Part shown: positions 10,858 through 21,700 of the stretch, in pieces
Layout of the letters: every line of letters starts with the position of its first letter
Numbering within the stretch: position 1 is the stretch's first letter
NCBI RefSeq assembly: GCF_000227135.1
Contig: NC_018230.1
Coordinates: 325,947-389,946 of the forward strand
Reading direction: 5' to 3'
Source of the DNA: Leishmania donovani
Taxonomy: Eukaryota > Euglenozoa > Kinetoplastea > Trypanosomatida > Trypanosomatidae
Length of the DNA stretch: 64,000 nt
Translations under genes and position numbers: made by a program
The notes under the pieces: model-generated
Told to the model about the DNA's origin: nothing
The model's database searches: none
What the model saw: only the letters and a program-made list of their open reading frames with translations

Positions 10858-11945
10858 GGTCAGCGAAGGACTGGCGGAAGGGTGGAGTGCGCTGGGGTGT
10901 GGGTTCGGATGGAGTTCCACGAAACGAGCACCGCACGAGCCAGCCGACAGGTGACGCGCGAGTTGCGTTCCTATCGATATGTATATTATGTGCGCCTCTG
11001 TCGAAGGGCAAGTGAGGGAGAGGAAGAGAGGGATGTGGAGGTAACAGGACGACGGAGATGCGCAGGGGCAGACACGCGAGCGCAGAAAGCGCCCCCGTTG
11101 ATGGACCATCACCGACGGCGAAGGCCACAACGACCGGCGGTGATGGTGATGGTGGTGGTGAGGAGAAGACCGGACAGGGCAGGACACGACAGGGAAAGAA
11201 CAGCAGGGGGGGCAGGGAGTGGTCGAGCCAACCTCTTCTGAGACCTGTGCGTCTCCACGACTACCGTGCTCACTGCCGGCCCACTACACCACCGTTAACC
11301 CACCCCCGAACCCGCCCTCTCTGAGGCGCCATCACTGCTTCCTGTTTCGTTCCGCACAGGGACGCTCTTTAGCGAGGGCGAGCGCCTCGCGCGTTGAGTG
11401 GTGCGGTTACCGGCACACGAGGAACAACACCGAACACTGCAGACGCGCCATACACACAAAAAAGCGAAAATCAACCATTGAGAGACGAACGGACGCGTGC
11501 ACACGCACGACGGAGGGTGTGTGGGGGGGGGGGCGGCGACGAGCCTTGCTGCCCCTCCGCCTCGCACCTGCGTCCGTCTGTCCATTCTGCACAGCCCTGT
11601 GTGCGTGTGCGGCGCATTTCCTTCTCCGCGCCCCTTCTTTAGTGTTTTATCCCGCCTTAATCGCTGCGCTACAGCCTGAAGCGAGGCGAGAGATCAGAGA
11701 AGGCACGAAGGAGGGGTGATAGCGGTCGCGATGCAGCGGCAGGGCGACCGCTGCGTGCGCTTGTGCGTGCAGCACCACGCTCCTTGGCAACCGTCCCTCC
11801 CTCCCTTTCTTCCTTCCTTTACCTCTCACCTTGCTTCCTCTCCTTCCACAGGCTCCAGCACTTTACTCGTTCCGCACATGCCACCGCCGCTGCGGTGTCC
11901 TGCCCCCCCCCCCCCCCACTCCCTGCGTTTACACACGCGCGCAGG
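10858..11945. other. Intergenic spacer with poly-C run
   Basis: This stretch is non-coding. A run of 15 C lies at 11903-11917, close to the stop of the zinc-finger gene. Plus-strand GGTGGTGATGG-type repeats near 11140-11170 read as pyrimidine-rich sequence on the coding strand above the 395-residue gene. No gene is supported. Confidence 0.5.
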
Positions 11946-14855
11946 CTACGCGCCGCGCTTCACGCCACGCTTGTTCGCCTTCTTGCCACGCCCCTTGATG
12001 CGACGCGGGCCACGCTTGATGTAGCCCGGTACACGCGCCGAGGGGTCGATCGACTTGTAGTTGCGGTTGAACCGCTCCTTGTTGAACTCCTTGATGGCGC
12101 GCTTCTTGCGCGCGCGCGCGGGCAGCTCGACGATGCCCTTCCCTCCGCTCTTGGAGAGCCTCTGCCCCGTCAGCAGCTGGCGGTCGCGCGTTTTGCGGGC
12201 GCGGTCGGTGCCATCGTCGCTGTCGTCGTTGTCATGCTCGTCGTCGCCGTCGAAACGGATGCGAACCTGCTCCGTCTTGCCCGCCGTGCGTCGCGTGACT
12301 ATGTTGTCAAGCACCTTGAACGCCTCTGGGTGCTGCTCGAGGAAGGCCTGAAGGTTCACGCCGAGGGTGCCATCGAAGCGCGAGTTGAAGTGCATCCACT
12401 TGCCGATGAGGTTGCCGACGTCGCCGATGTACATCGGACGTGGCACGCGTGGCATCGCCATCAGCAGTTCCTCCACGGCCGCCTGGTGCAGGCGAGCCAC
12501 CTGTCGCTGCCGCTCACCCGTGATGGGGAACGTCTTCCACGGGAGCTCAATGACGCCGTAGTTGCCGCTCGACGCCACAGCTGCGGCACCGGCGGTGCCG
12601 GCCATCGACTTGACCGCGAAGCAGCGCAGCTGCTCCGTTCGCGACTGCGTCGTCTCGCGCGACCCTTTCAGGCGGCTCGATAGCACTGCTGGCACCGATG
12701 CAGCACGGCCGCCTTTCTTCATCTTCCGCACCCGCTGCTTGCTCGACGTGGGGAGCAGCAGGCCGTCGTCCGCCACGAGGAGGCCACAGCAACGCAGGTA
12801 CGCCTCCAGCGACCCGGCGTCGTGGGCGAGGGTCAGATCCCACTGCAGACGGCGGTTCACCTCGTCCACCGGGAGCGAGTACGGGCCGACGGCATCGTAT
12901 ATGAGATGCATGAGAATGACGTAGAAGACGCCATTGGCGCTGTCAAGCTTCGCCGTGAAGCGTTGCCGGACACGGTGCACGGCCGCGCTGCGGGCGTGAT
13001 CGGCGCCGTCGAGGCTGCTCGGGCCAGGGAGGTACCGGTACAGTCCCCACGCCATGGCGAAGGTGTCGAGCACGGCCGGGGAGGCGATGGGGTGTAGATG
13101 GCACACCGTCGCCTGCAACTGCAGGTTGGGCAGGTGGGTGTAGTAGTTCGCGTAGCGGGCCACCTCCTGCGCCGAGGGGGCACTGACGCCGCTGGCGACG
13201 ACCGGCGTGGGGCGTGTGGTGGAGGCGAGGGATGGCGCGTACGGCGCCGCTGCTGCCACCTCGCTCTTGTGCAGCCGGCGCTTCTTCGACTTGTTGGCGG
13301 CGTCGCTGGCGCCCTCCTGGCCCGATGCGTTAGCCGCCGCTGCGGCTGCTTCGGCTTCGATATCCGCCATGCGCGGCAGCAGTCGGCACACGGCCGCTAT
13401 CGCGCGGAGCGCCGCGTCGGCAAGGGTTGCGTTCTTGGGCGCCTCGAAGCGGACGGAGCGGTCACACAGGAAGCGAGCTACGTACGCGAGGCGGTGATGC
13501 GCGTGGACGAGGCTGGCGGCGCCCCAGTTGCAGCACAGCGTGTAGTAGAGCTTCGACTCTAGGTGCCCCGGCTGATGCTGGTAGCAGCGGACGAGCCGCT
13601 GAAGCGCAGCAGCCATGTCGCCGTTGGCGAAGCACGTGCAGACTTCATCGTCCAAACATGAGGCAGCCGCCGCTGCTGCGCCGCCGTTCCCAGCAGTGCT
13701 GCTGCTCGGGGTCGAGGACCCCGGGGCGGACAGCGCTGCTGGCTTCCAGCAGAGCGGCTGCCTATCCTCGCACAGCACCTCGAGTGAGGTGTAGGTGTAC
13801 GACACCACGCCATCATTGCCATCGTCCTTCGCCGCATCGTCGCTTGTAGGGCCGGCCGGCCCTGTGAAGAAGACGGCTCGGGTCTGCACCCCTTGCAGAT
13901 CCTCTGCATCCACGACGTCTGGGAGAGTAACCAGCAGGGAGTGCGACGGCGCTCCGGTCAGCCACAACGACGCGGCGCCGCTCACCGCCGTCGACGACGA
14001 CGTTCGAGCCAGTGCCGAGGCACGCACCACCGCCGACGTGGCAATGACGATACACCGATGGGAGGTGAAGTAGCGGGAGGGTGATGCCGCCGTGGCGGCA
14101 GCAGTGCTCGCAGTGTTGCTGCTGCTGTTTTTAGTGGCGGCGGCGACGCTTGATTGGGCTGGCTGCTCTGAGACAGCGAGCTGCAGCGTACCGGCGAGAC
14201 CCACACACCGCGCTGCCCACGCGAAAGCGTGGGCGCTCTGCACGTCTCCGGCCACGACCAGCACCTGCACGGCCGACGGCGCCGCATTGCGCTGCGCAGA
14301 CAACGCCACGTACTGCGCGGCAGCCAGCATGGCAGGCCACATGCAGCGCTGAAGCGGCTGTTCGGCGCTGCCCTTCGCAGCCTCCGTCACGACAGGGCGC
14401 ACGACTGCGCGGGGCACATCGAGCGGCAGCTCCGGGGTGACCTGTGCCCAGTTGTTCTTCTTGCACACCGCCGCGTTGGGCAGTGGCGGCCAGGGGGCAA
14501 GCGTTCCACCAGCGGCGGCCTTCTTATCGGCGCATGTGTCTTTACCCGTGCCGCTGGCAGCCTCATCACCTGCGCGGGAACGCTTACCGCCACGCGCCTG
14601 GCGGCCCTTCTCCGTGGTCCCTGCAGGGGCGGCAGCCGCAGCGTCAGCTGGCATACGCTTCGTCTTCCGCACCACGCCGCTCTTGTGGAGGGTGTTGCGG
14701 TGCTTAAGCCAGTTCTTGGCGAAGCACTCCTGAGTGCAGAAGAAGCCGCAATCCGCTGTTGCCTCTGCTTGACACAGCGGGCACTGGAAGGCCGTTGTGG
14801 TCTGCGTGCTGCATCCCTGGCAGGCAACCTGCCGCGGTGCCGCTGTATCGGTCAT
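11946..14855 (-). CDS. C6H2 zinc-finger protein with basic C-terminal tail
   Basis: The 969-residue protein begins MTDTAAPRQVACQGC. Residues 12-57 form a C6H2 finger of the type at the N-terminus of methionine aminopeptidase 1, with C12, C15, C25, C28, C40, C44, H52 and H57 in the expected order and a TQECFAKNW core. No aminopeptidase domain follows. Next come a Lys/Ala-rich linker, a domain of about 250 residues (encoded near 13550-14440), low-complexity Ala/Ser stretches, and a helical C-terminal region (about residues 570-860). The last contains a short winged-helix-like block around VNLQAFLEQHPEAFKVL. The final 100 residues run from acidic (DDEHDNDDSDDG) to strongly basic (RGPRRIKGRGKKANKRG), which suggests RNA or ribosome contact. 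In MetAP1 the finger is linked to ribosome association, so a translation or nucleolar role is a reasonable guess. I do not recognise the full architecture. Confidence 0.85.
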   Translation of the reverse strand: MTDTAAPRQVACQGCSTQTTTAFQCPLCQAEATADCGFFCTQECFAKNWLKHRNTLHKSGVVRKTKRMPADAAAAAPAGTTEKGRQARGGKRSRAGDEAASGTGKDTCADKKAAAGGTLAPWPPLPNAAVCKKNNWAQVTPELPLDVPRAVVRPVVTEAAKGSAEQPLQRCMWPAMLAAAQYVALSAQRNAAPSAVQVLVVAGDVQSAHAFAWAARCVGLAGTLQLAVSEQPAQSSVAAATKNSSSNTASTAAATAASPSRYFTSHRCIVIATSAVVRASALARTSSSTAVSGAASLWLTGAPSHSLLVTLPDVVDAEDLQGVQTRAVFFTGPAGPTSDDAAKDDGNDGVVSYTYTSLEVLCEDRQPLCWKPAALSAPGSSTPSSSTAGNGGAAAAAASCLDDEVCTCFANGDMAAALQRLVRCYQHQPGHLESKLYYTLCCNWGAASLVHAHHRLAYVARFLCDRSVRFEAPKNATLADAALRAIAAVCRLLPRMADIEAEAAAAAANASGQEGASDAANKSKKRRLHKSEVAAAAPYAPSLASTTRPTPVVASGVSAPSAQEVARYANYYTHLPNLQLQATVCHLHPIASPAVLDTFAMAWGLYRYLPGPSSLDGADHARSAAVHRVRQRFTAKLDSANGVFYVILMHLIYDAVGPYSLPVDEVNRRLQWDLTLAHDAGSLEAYLRCCGLLVADDGLLLPTSSKQRVRKMKKGGRAASVPAVLSSRLKGSRETTQSRTEQLRCFAVKSMAGTAGAAAVASSGNYGVIELPWKTFPITGERQRQVARLHQAAVEELLMAMPRVPRPMYIGDVGNLIGKWMHFNSRFDGTLGVNLQAFLEQHPEAFKVLDNIVTRRTAGKTEQVRIRFDGDDEHDNDDSDDGTDRARKTRDRQLLTGQRLSKSGGKGIVELPARARKKRAIKEFNKERFNRNYKSIDPSARVPGYIKRGPRRIKGRGKKANKRGVKRGA

Positions 14856-15705
14856 GATGGTCTATGGGAATGGCTAGTGGGCGGTCGAAGTTGTCGAGGC
14901 GTAGAAAAGGGATGGGGAGAGGCCAGAGGTGGGATATGACTCGGGAGACGACGGCAAGGATGCATGAGCCCTGCATCGGACACAGCACCGCGCTCATGGC
15001 GGGTATGTGGAGGGAAGGCAGAGGCGGCGAACAGCGAAGGGCGTGGTGGTGGTGGCGAGGGCACACCGCATGCTCCACTGTCCTTTGGTCGCCAGGGCGC
15101 CGACTATATGTGGCTATGTTTCGTCATCATCCCTGTGCCATCGTTGTTGTTGCCGTTAAGGGGAATTCGGTGAGTGACTGGATGGTGGATGGCGTGACAG
15201 AGCTGTCGAGCAGAGAGGCATCGTGGGATGCGCGGCGTGGCATGCTTCCACGTTTCTCGATCTTAAAACAGAGTGCGCACCGACAGGGCGCCCACACACA
15301 GATGGACTGCGCAGAGAGAGAGAGGTGTGCGTGTGGTCGCGTGAGCCGTACATTCACAGACAGACAGAAAGGCGCGCGCCAGCGTGCATACATGCGTATG
15401 TCTGCGTCGGCGAGAGCGCGCGGAGAGCGTCTGACCCCCTCTCTGCTCTGTCTCTCTCTCTCTCCACGCGTGATGGCGGTACAGGGTCTCTAGAGGATGG
15501 AAAACGAGCGAAACGAAGAAGCCGGCCAACGCACAGGCGGGGCGGGGCGATGCGGCTGCGGAGGCACATACACACACACATGAAAGCAAGCACCACATGG
15601 TGAATGCCCCCCCCCCCCCCAGCGCAGCAAGAAGGGCGAAGCCGTCAGTGGCGCTGGCGCGCCCGCACGTGCGATGATGATGTAGAGCAAACGCGGCGAG
15701 CGGGC
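14856..15705. other. Intergenic spacer
   Basis: This stretch is non-coding. It has a run of 14 C at 15607-15620 near the stop of the 2322-residue gene, a TC repeat at about 15449-15464, and purine-rich patches on the plus strand above the zinc-finger gene. No gene is supported. Confidence 0.5.
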
Positions 15706-18700
15706 TCAGGCAATGCTGACGACACGCGTCGGTGCGGCAGCGCTGGAAGGCACGCGCCGATCTTGCCGGGGGATGTGGTCACCGCTGCTGCGGGTAGCGT
15801 TGCCACCACCACTGCTCCGCCCGCTGTGAAGCATGCCGTGTCTGGATGGGCCCCACAGGCTCGCTGGCGCTGGCGGAGCTGGTGTGTTGCGCCAACTGGA
15901 GGCAACGACGGAGGGCACAACAGCCGTCGATGGCGACGCTGGTGACGACAACGACGGCGGCGTGCGAGACAAAAGGTGGGAGCAGGGGGTGGGCGCAGGA
16001 GGGACCCGGTAGCCGGCTGGGAGTACACGGCCTCCATCGCCGCCGTGATGCCCGCTAGCTGCTTCCGACGCACTCTGATGACACTGCTGACGTGGCGGCG
16101 GGTCTGGCGGGGACGCAGGAGACCAGGCAGGGGTCCGTAGTGCGCCATGGCACGGCTGCTGTTGCTGTTGGCGGCGTCGTGCCATCGCGCGATGACGTCC
16201 GGCGCGACTCACTGCTGCCGCCGTCCGCAGCGCGAAGGCATCGTCGTCGTCGAAGTAGCAACCTTCAGACTCTGCCGATGCGTCTGTCAGCACCTCGTCC
16301 TCGCCCCACGTTGCCGCTGTAGTTGCGATGAGGGCGGATCCAGAGCTGGTGCTCGACCCCCTTGGCAATGATGCGACGCGTGTGCTGCTGCCACCGCGAC
16401 CTACACGGGCTGTGGGCGACGGCGGCGCTCGACGCGCTTGCGACGGTGACGGTGCTTGCCATAGCTGCCGTAGCTCGTGCTGGATTTCACGCTCACGCAC
16501 GGCGGTGCAGCGCGCGGAGATGAAAGCGGCGCTCGGCGTCGAGGGCGGCTGCACCAACGCGTCGGCCGAGGAGGGCACTGCTGGTGCGCAGCCACGGGGT
16601 GACCGATCTCTGTACTTGTAGAAGACGTCCACGTAGTTATACGGGATGAGGTGCTGGCGCCGCGCATGACGATCCTCGGCCAGCTGGCGCGACGACCCCT
16701 TCATCGGCCTCGCGGAAGCGGCGGGGGCAGGACAGGGGAGGTGCGTGTGCTGCGGTGCCCGCAGCAGCTCCGCCACAGTTGTTGGCAAGTGCACGACGCC
16801 GCCCGTTCGAGCCGCCTGGGAGAAGGCGTCGGCTAGCGTTGCCGGTGCAGGACGTGTGCGTGGCGGCGTTGTTGTGACAACCACATGCACGCCGCCGTGT
16901 GCGTAACGCGGCGATGACATCCAAACGCCGGGGCCACACTCCAGTGGTAGTCGCGTGATGAGGAGCGGCGCTTGCGGTGCGCTGACGTGCTGCACTGTAT
17001 GGTCCTCCGCATGTCCCCAGCGACGCCGAGAGCAACTGCTCTGATCCCGATTCACGTGGGTGGCGGCGCCGCCGTTCCTGATCGGGGTCGCAGATGATGT
17101 ATGCAATGCACGCTGACCGCCACCATCGACGGCGGCGGCGCCGCTGCCTCTGACGCAGCGCACCAGCTGCTGTTCCTGCACATACTTGGTCCACACAGCT
17201 GTCGGGGCTGCGTACGCCTGCGGAGGGCGCGCACGAGTTGGACTTTGACTGAGGCGGGCGCCGGAGCTCATGGGCGACACGGTGACATCTGCCGCCGGCG
17301 ACGTCCGCGTCGAGCGCATCTCCGTGATCACCTCGAGCACGAGTGGCGCCGTGGATGCCGAGGGCACGTGTGACGGCTCTAAGGCTGAGAGTGCGCGGCG
17401 GCGTTGGGCTGGGGACACTTCGCGCGCTGACGTCTGCAGCGTTGGCTTGTAGACGGACGCAGGTGCACCGGTACCGCTGCCATTGCACAAGCCAAGCGCC
17501 GCCTCCTCGCCGCTGATGTCTTCGCGGGAGTGCTCCCATGGAGCTCGGCGATCGGGGTGTGTCTCGAACGCGGCCCGGCGTGCTGGCCGACTGTGCCGCG
17601 TCCGCTGCGGGTCGTACGCGTACACATCCCCATCCGCGTACGGCCGGGACGAACTCGACGAGGACGTCGACGGCGAGGAGGCCGAGACGGCGGTAGCTAC
17701 GGGTAGTGGCGAAGACGATTGAGACTCACGCTGCGGGGTGTACTTGCGCATTAGCGCAGCGTAGCCGCGGCGAGGGGAGTCGGTAAGGGAGCAGGGGATC
17801 GTGTGGCGATTGATGAAGGGCGGACCGCGAGTGGTTGAGGCGTGAAGCGAGTGCGACGTTGCACGTGGCTGGTGTGATGCATCGACCACATCGCCAACGC
17901 TGATCACCTTATACTGCTGCCGGCTTAGGGAAGGCCTCGACAGTGTGTTGCTGCTCTGTGCCGCACCGCCGTCAAGGTTCCCAGCCGACACCGCGGCCGA
18001 GTTGTCCTGGTCTTGTGGCCACGCTGGTGCTGCGCTGCCTTTCTCGACGGTAACCTCAGTCTGGCGCGAAGCCTTGTGCTTCTCCCGCACCGCCGCCTCA
18101 GCGCAGCGCAGCGCGTGCAGCAGCACGCTCACCTCAGCCGGATTGACACGCTCGCGCTCCTGCACGAGCTGCTGCTCCTCTTCCGACGGCAGCACCGTCG
18201 TCGGCGACCTACGGCCATCAGACGTCGTGTTGCCGCTCGCGTTGGTGGCAACGCCCTGCTGCTTCACCTGTGGAGCGCTACCACCGCTGTCACCGCCGGC
18301 CGCCTGCCCGCTGCTCGCTGTTGTGGTGGTGATGGCACTTGCCGTATTCGCTGTGGTGGTAACCGTCAGCGCCGTCATGTTGGTTACGTGCGGCGAAGGC
18401 GAAGAGGTCGACGTGTGCTGCTGTTGCGGGTGCGGTGGCTGCTGCTGCGATGAGGATGGATGACGCTTGCCTGCTTTGGACCGCATCGAGAGAGAGGAGG
18501 CGGAGTTCGAAGTTGGATCCCACTCAAAGAAGTCTGGTGTGCCGTCTGCCACCAGAGTCGCAAAACCATTCGCTGTCGCCGCCCCTGTAGTGGCTGCTGC
18601 CGTCGCCGACCTCATTGGCTTCTCTGCTGCGTCGAAAACCACAACATCGCTGCCAACGCTAAGGTCGTTCACCTCCTCCACGAGCTCCCAGTCGCTGCCG

Positions 18701-21700
18701 TCGTCGACGTCCTCTCCTGCCGGCGCGTCGATTTCCAAAGCCGCCGCAGGCCTTGCGCACGCGTGGCCCGCCGCTGCGCTGCTGCCGCTCTTGACGCTTG
18801 TCGCCGAAAGACGCACCTTCTCGTGCAAGCTCTGCGGTGTCGCGTCCTCCCGTTGCTGCTGCAGTTGACGTTGATGCTGACGCGCAGCATCTAGCACGAC
18901 GGTACCACTCGCCGACTCTAGCAGCACCGTCATCTCGCGGATCGCCTCCACCCGAAGCTCCTCGCGTGCCTGCACCTCGTCGAACAAGACGTCATCGATG
19001 GCATCGCGTAGGGTCACGTTCATGGAGGCCTGCAGTAGCTCGCGCTGGCGCAGTCGCGCCGCCAGGCCACGCAGGTGCAGCTCTCGCAGCCGCTGCCGCC
19101 CCAGCTGCTCCGCCTTCTCGATCAACTCGCGCCGTTCATTGTCTTCCATCGTGCGACACAGCGCCAACTCGCGGCCAATGATCAGCATCTCCAATACGCC
19201 GGCTGCAGGCGAGTTCTCCAGCGAGCGCACCTGCTGACCTTCGAGCCGCTCCGTCGCCATCAGCCGCTGGCGCGCCAGCGCTTCTTGCGCCACGACGCCG
19301 TACGGATTCAGTGCATCTGCGCCACACCGGCACAACCGCAGGAGAATCGTGCGTGCGCTGGCCTCTGCGCCCTCGACAACTTCGCGTCGTAGCAGCTCGT
19401 CAGTAAACAGCGCTGCGCCGACGATGCCGAGCGACAGGCTGCCGGATAGTCCACGCATGCGTAGAAGTCGCTCCACCTCCTCGCGACTCGTCGGTGGCGG
19501 CGGCAGTGGAGGCACCCAGGCCCGCCGCGGCGCCGCCGCCCCGTCACTGGCGACGCTGCTGCTGGCGCCAGTACCGGTGCCTGTCCGGCTACCCGTTGCA
19601 GCCGCCGCCGCGACTGCCGACGGGTGGGCCGGCAACAGCGAGAGCATGCTGAAGTCAAAGGCCTTCTCCTGCAGTACCGCCTCTCTGTCTTGCAGCATAT
19701 CGAGCATGACCGTCCTCCGGCCCTCCCGCTCGAGCTCCATCAGCTCGTGGAGGGGTGCGTCCGCGATAAGGCGGCGGTGCGCAAGCACGAGTGTTTCAAC
19801 GACGTCCGCTGCGGGCGGACTTGGCGGAGGCGCTGCTGCTGACGACGATGCATGTTGCGGCACAAGCTGACCGTCTCTGCCCTCGAACCGGACTGGGCCG
19901 CGTGGCTGCCCTGCCCTGCACTTCTCCCATGCGCTGTCCTCCTCGTCGTTCATGACGTCCACATCCGCCAACAAGTCACGCGCGACAGGGCGGCGTTGGA
20001 AGGGGGAAGCCACTGACCACGACTGCTGCTGCTCACCGCCGCTCAGGTGGTGACGGTGGCCGCGCTGAATACGGTCACAGGGAGAGGGCTGCGGGGGCCA
20101 GCGCCACATGCTGGTTGTGTGAGCGGCCGAGGGCGGTGCGTCACGCGCTCGCAGCGCAGCATGGGCACCGTAGCCACCGTCGATCATCTCTGCCGGCACT
20201 GCAGGAAGGACTGTGCACTGCGTCGGTGGTGACACAAGCACGTGATCTGATGGGGAGGAGCGAGCCACCACACATGTCGCAGGCACCGTCCCGCCCGCTG
20301 CGCGCGGGATTGGCGTTCTGTGCTGCTTTTCCCGCACATCCTCCACGACTACCTCTTCGCCATCAGTGGCTGCATCAGCCAGCTGGTTCTGCGGTGCGTT
20401 TTCGAAGTCGTTCGCCGCAGAGAAGTCCTCACTTTCGTCTATCGGCTGCCGCGCGCGCGTCGCGTTCGCCACAACATCCGCAGCGGCGGCAGCAACGACG
20501 TCTTCTAAAGCGCCTGTGCGCGGCATCACAGAATCTACGTCGTCGTCGTCTGCACGGCCGCCGCGGGCAGCCGGAGACTCAGGGGCAGCCAGGGCCGAGG
20601 GAGCCTTCCCCACCTCGTCCTCCAGCATCTCCACTGGGGAGTGCGCGGCGGCAGCGGCGGTGACAGTGCGCTCGGCTGTTCCCTTCTCCACGCGGACCCT
20701 CGGACGGGAAGACGGCGAGAACGATGTCGGCGAGGATGCTGCGCGAGCGTCCGCTGTCACCACGGCCGGCGACGCGGTGAGCACCATCGCAATGTGCCCG
20801 ACTCCATCCTCCCGACTGCCTTCGACAACCTCGTCGATTCCATCGCGGGCGGTGATGCACGTGTCGGCCACGGCGATGTCCTCACGCCTTGCATGTTGTT
20901 GCTGCTGCTGCACCAGTTCCGCCACTGCTGCTGTTGCCGTCGCGTCGTTGACATCATCGTCGCGGTGTTGCACAGCCGAGAGCTCACGTGGGAGGGAGCG
21001 GGCGACAGACGATCGACTCGCATCCACCGGCACAATCGCCGGGCGATCCTCATCGCTGCCCACCGACGACGGAGGCACCTCCGATGTCTCTGCTCCGGTA
21101 GGCTGCAGCACGTAAAGCTGCGCTTGCTGCTCCGCCTCTGCCGTCGCCGATGGCTGGCCTGGAACGTCCAACAGCCACGCCTCAGCCTCGCTCCCCGACA
21201 GGCTGCGCACGTCGCTGGAGCCTTCGCGGTTGTCACCGTTGCCGTTGCCGCCGGCCTCGTCATCCAAGTGTGCCCCCACGAGCTGCTCGCGGCCGGTGCT
21301 AAAGGGCGCAGCCGATGCTGGCGCTGCTGATGCAGAGGAGAGATAGGAGCCTCTTATCGGGCCGGACTGCGAGTGCGGGGTGGTATAGGCTGCGTGCTCT
21401 GCAAACTGCCACGGGGCAGGTACGGCCGGTTCGGTCTCCACCCAACACTCGGCACGCGCGGACGGTAGTGTGGTTGCGGTGGCGCTCGAGAAGTCGATGC
21501 CGCTCCTCTCCATCGACGACCGCACATGCGAGACAGACCGCGTCGACGATGCCGAGACCTCTTCCCTTACCGCCGTTGTGAAGAGGTGCACGGACAGCAT
21601 CGCTTCCTCTTCGGCCGCTTCTGCAGCTTCGTGGCCCGCCCAGGATGGCATCACTGCCGAGGAGACCCCCTCTTGTGGTTGGTGGACCTCGGCAGGGCTG

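Noticed and set aside
11763..12683. Plus-strand 306-codon frame
   Set aside because: It is antisense to the zinc-finger gene C-terminus, and the opposite frame has clear protein features.
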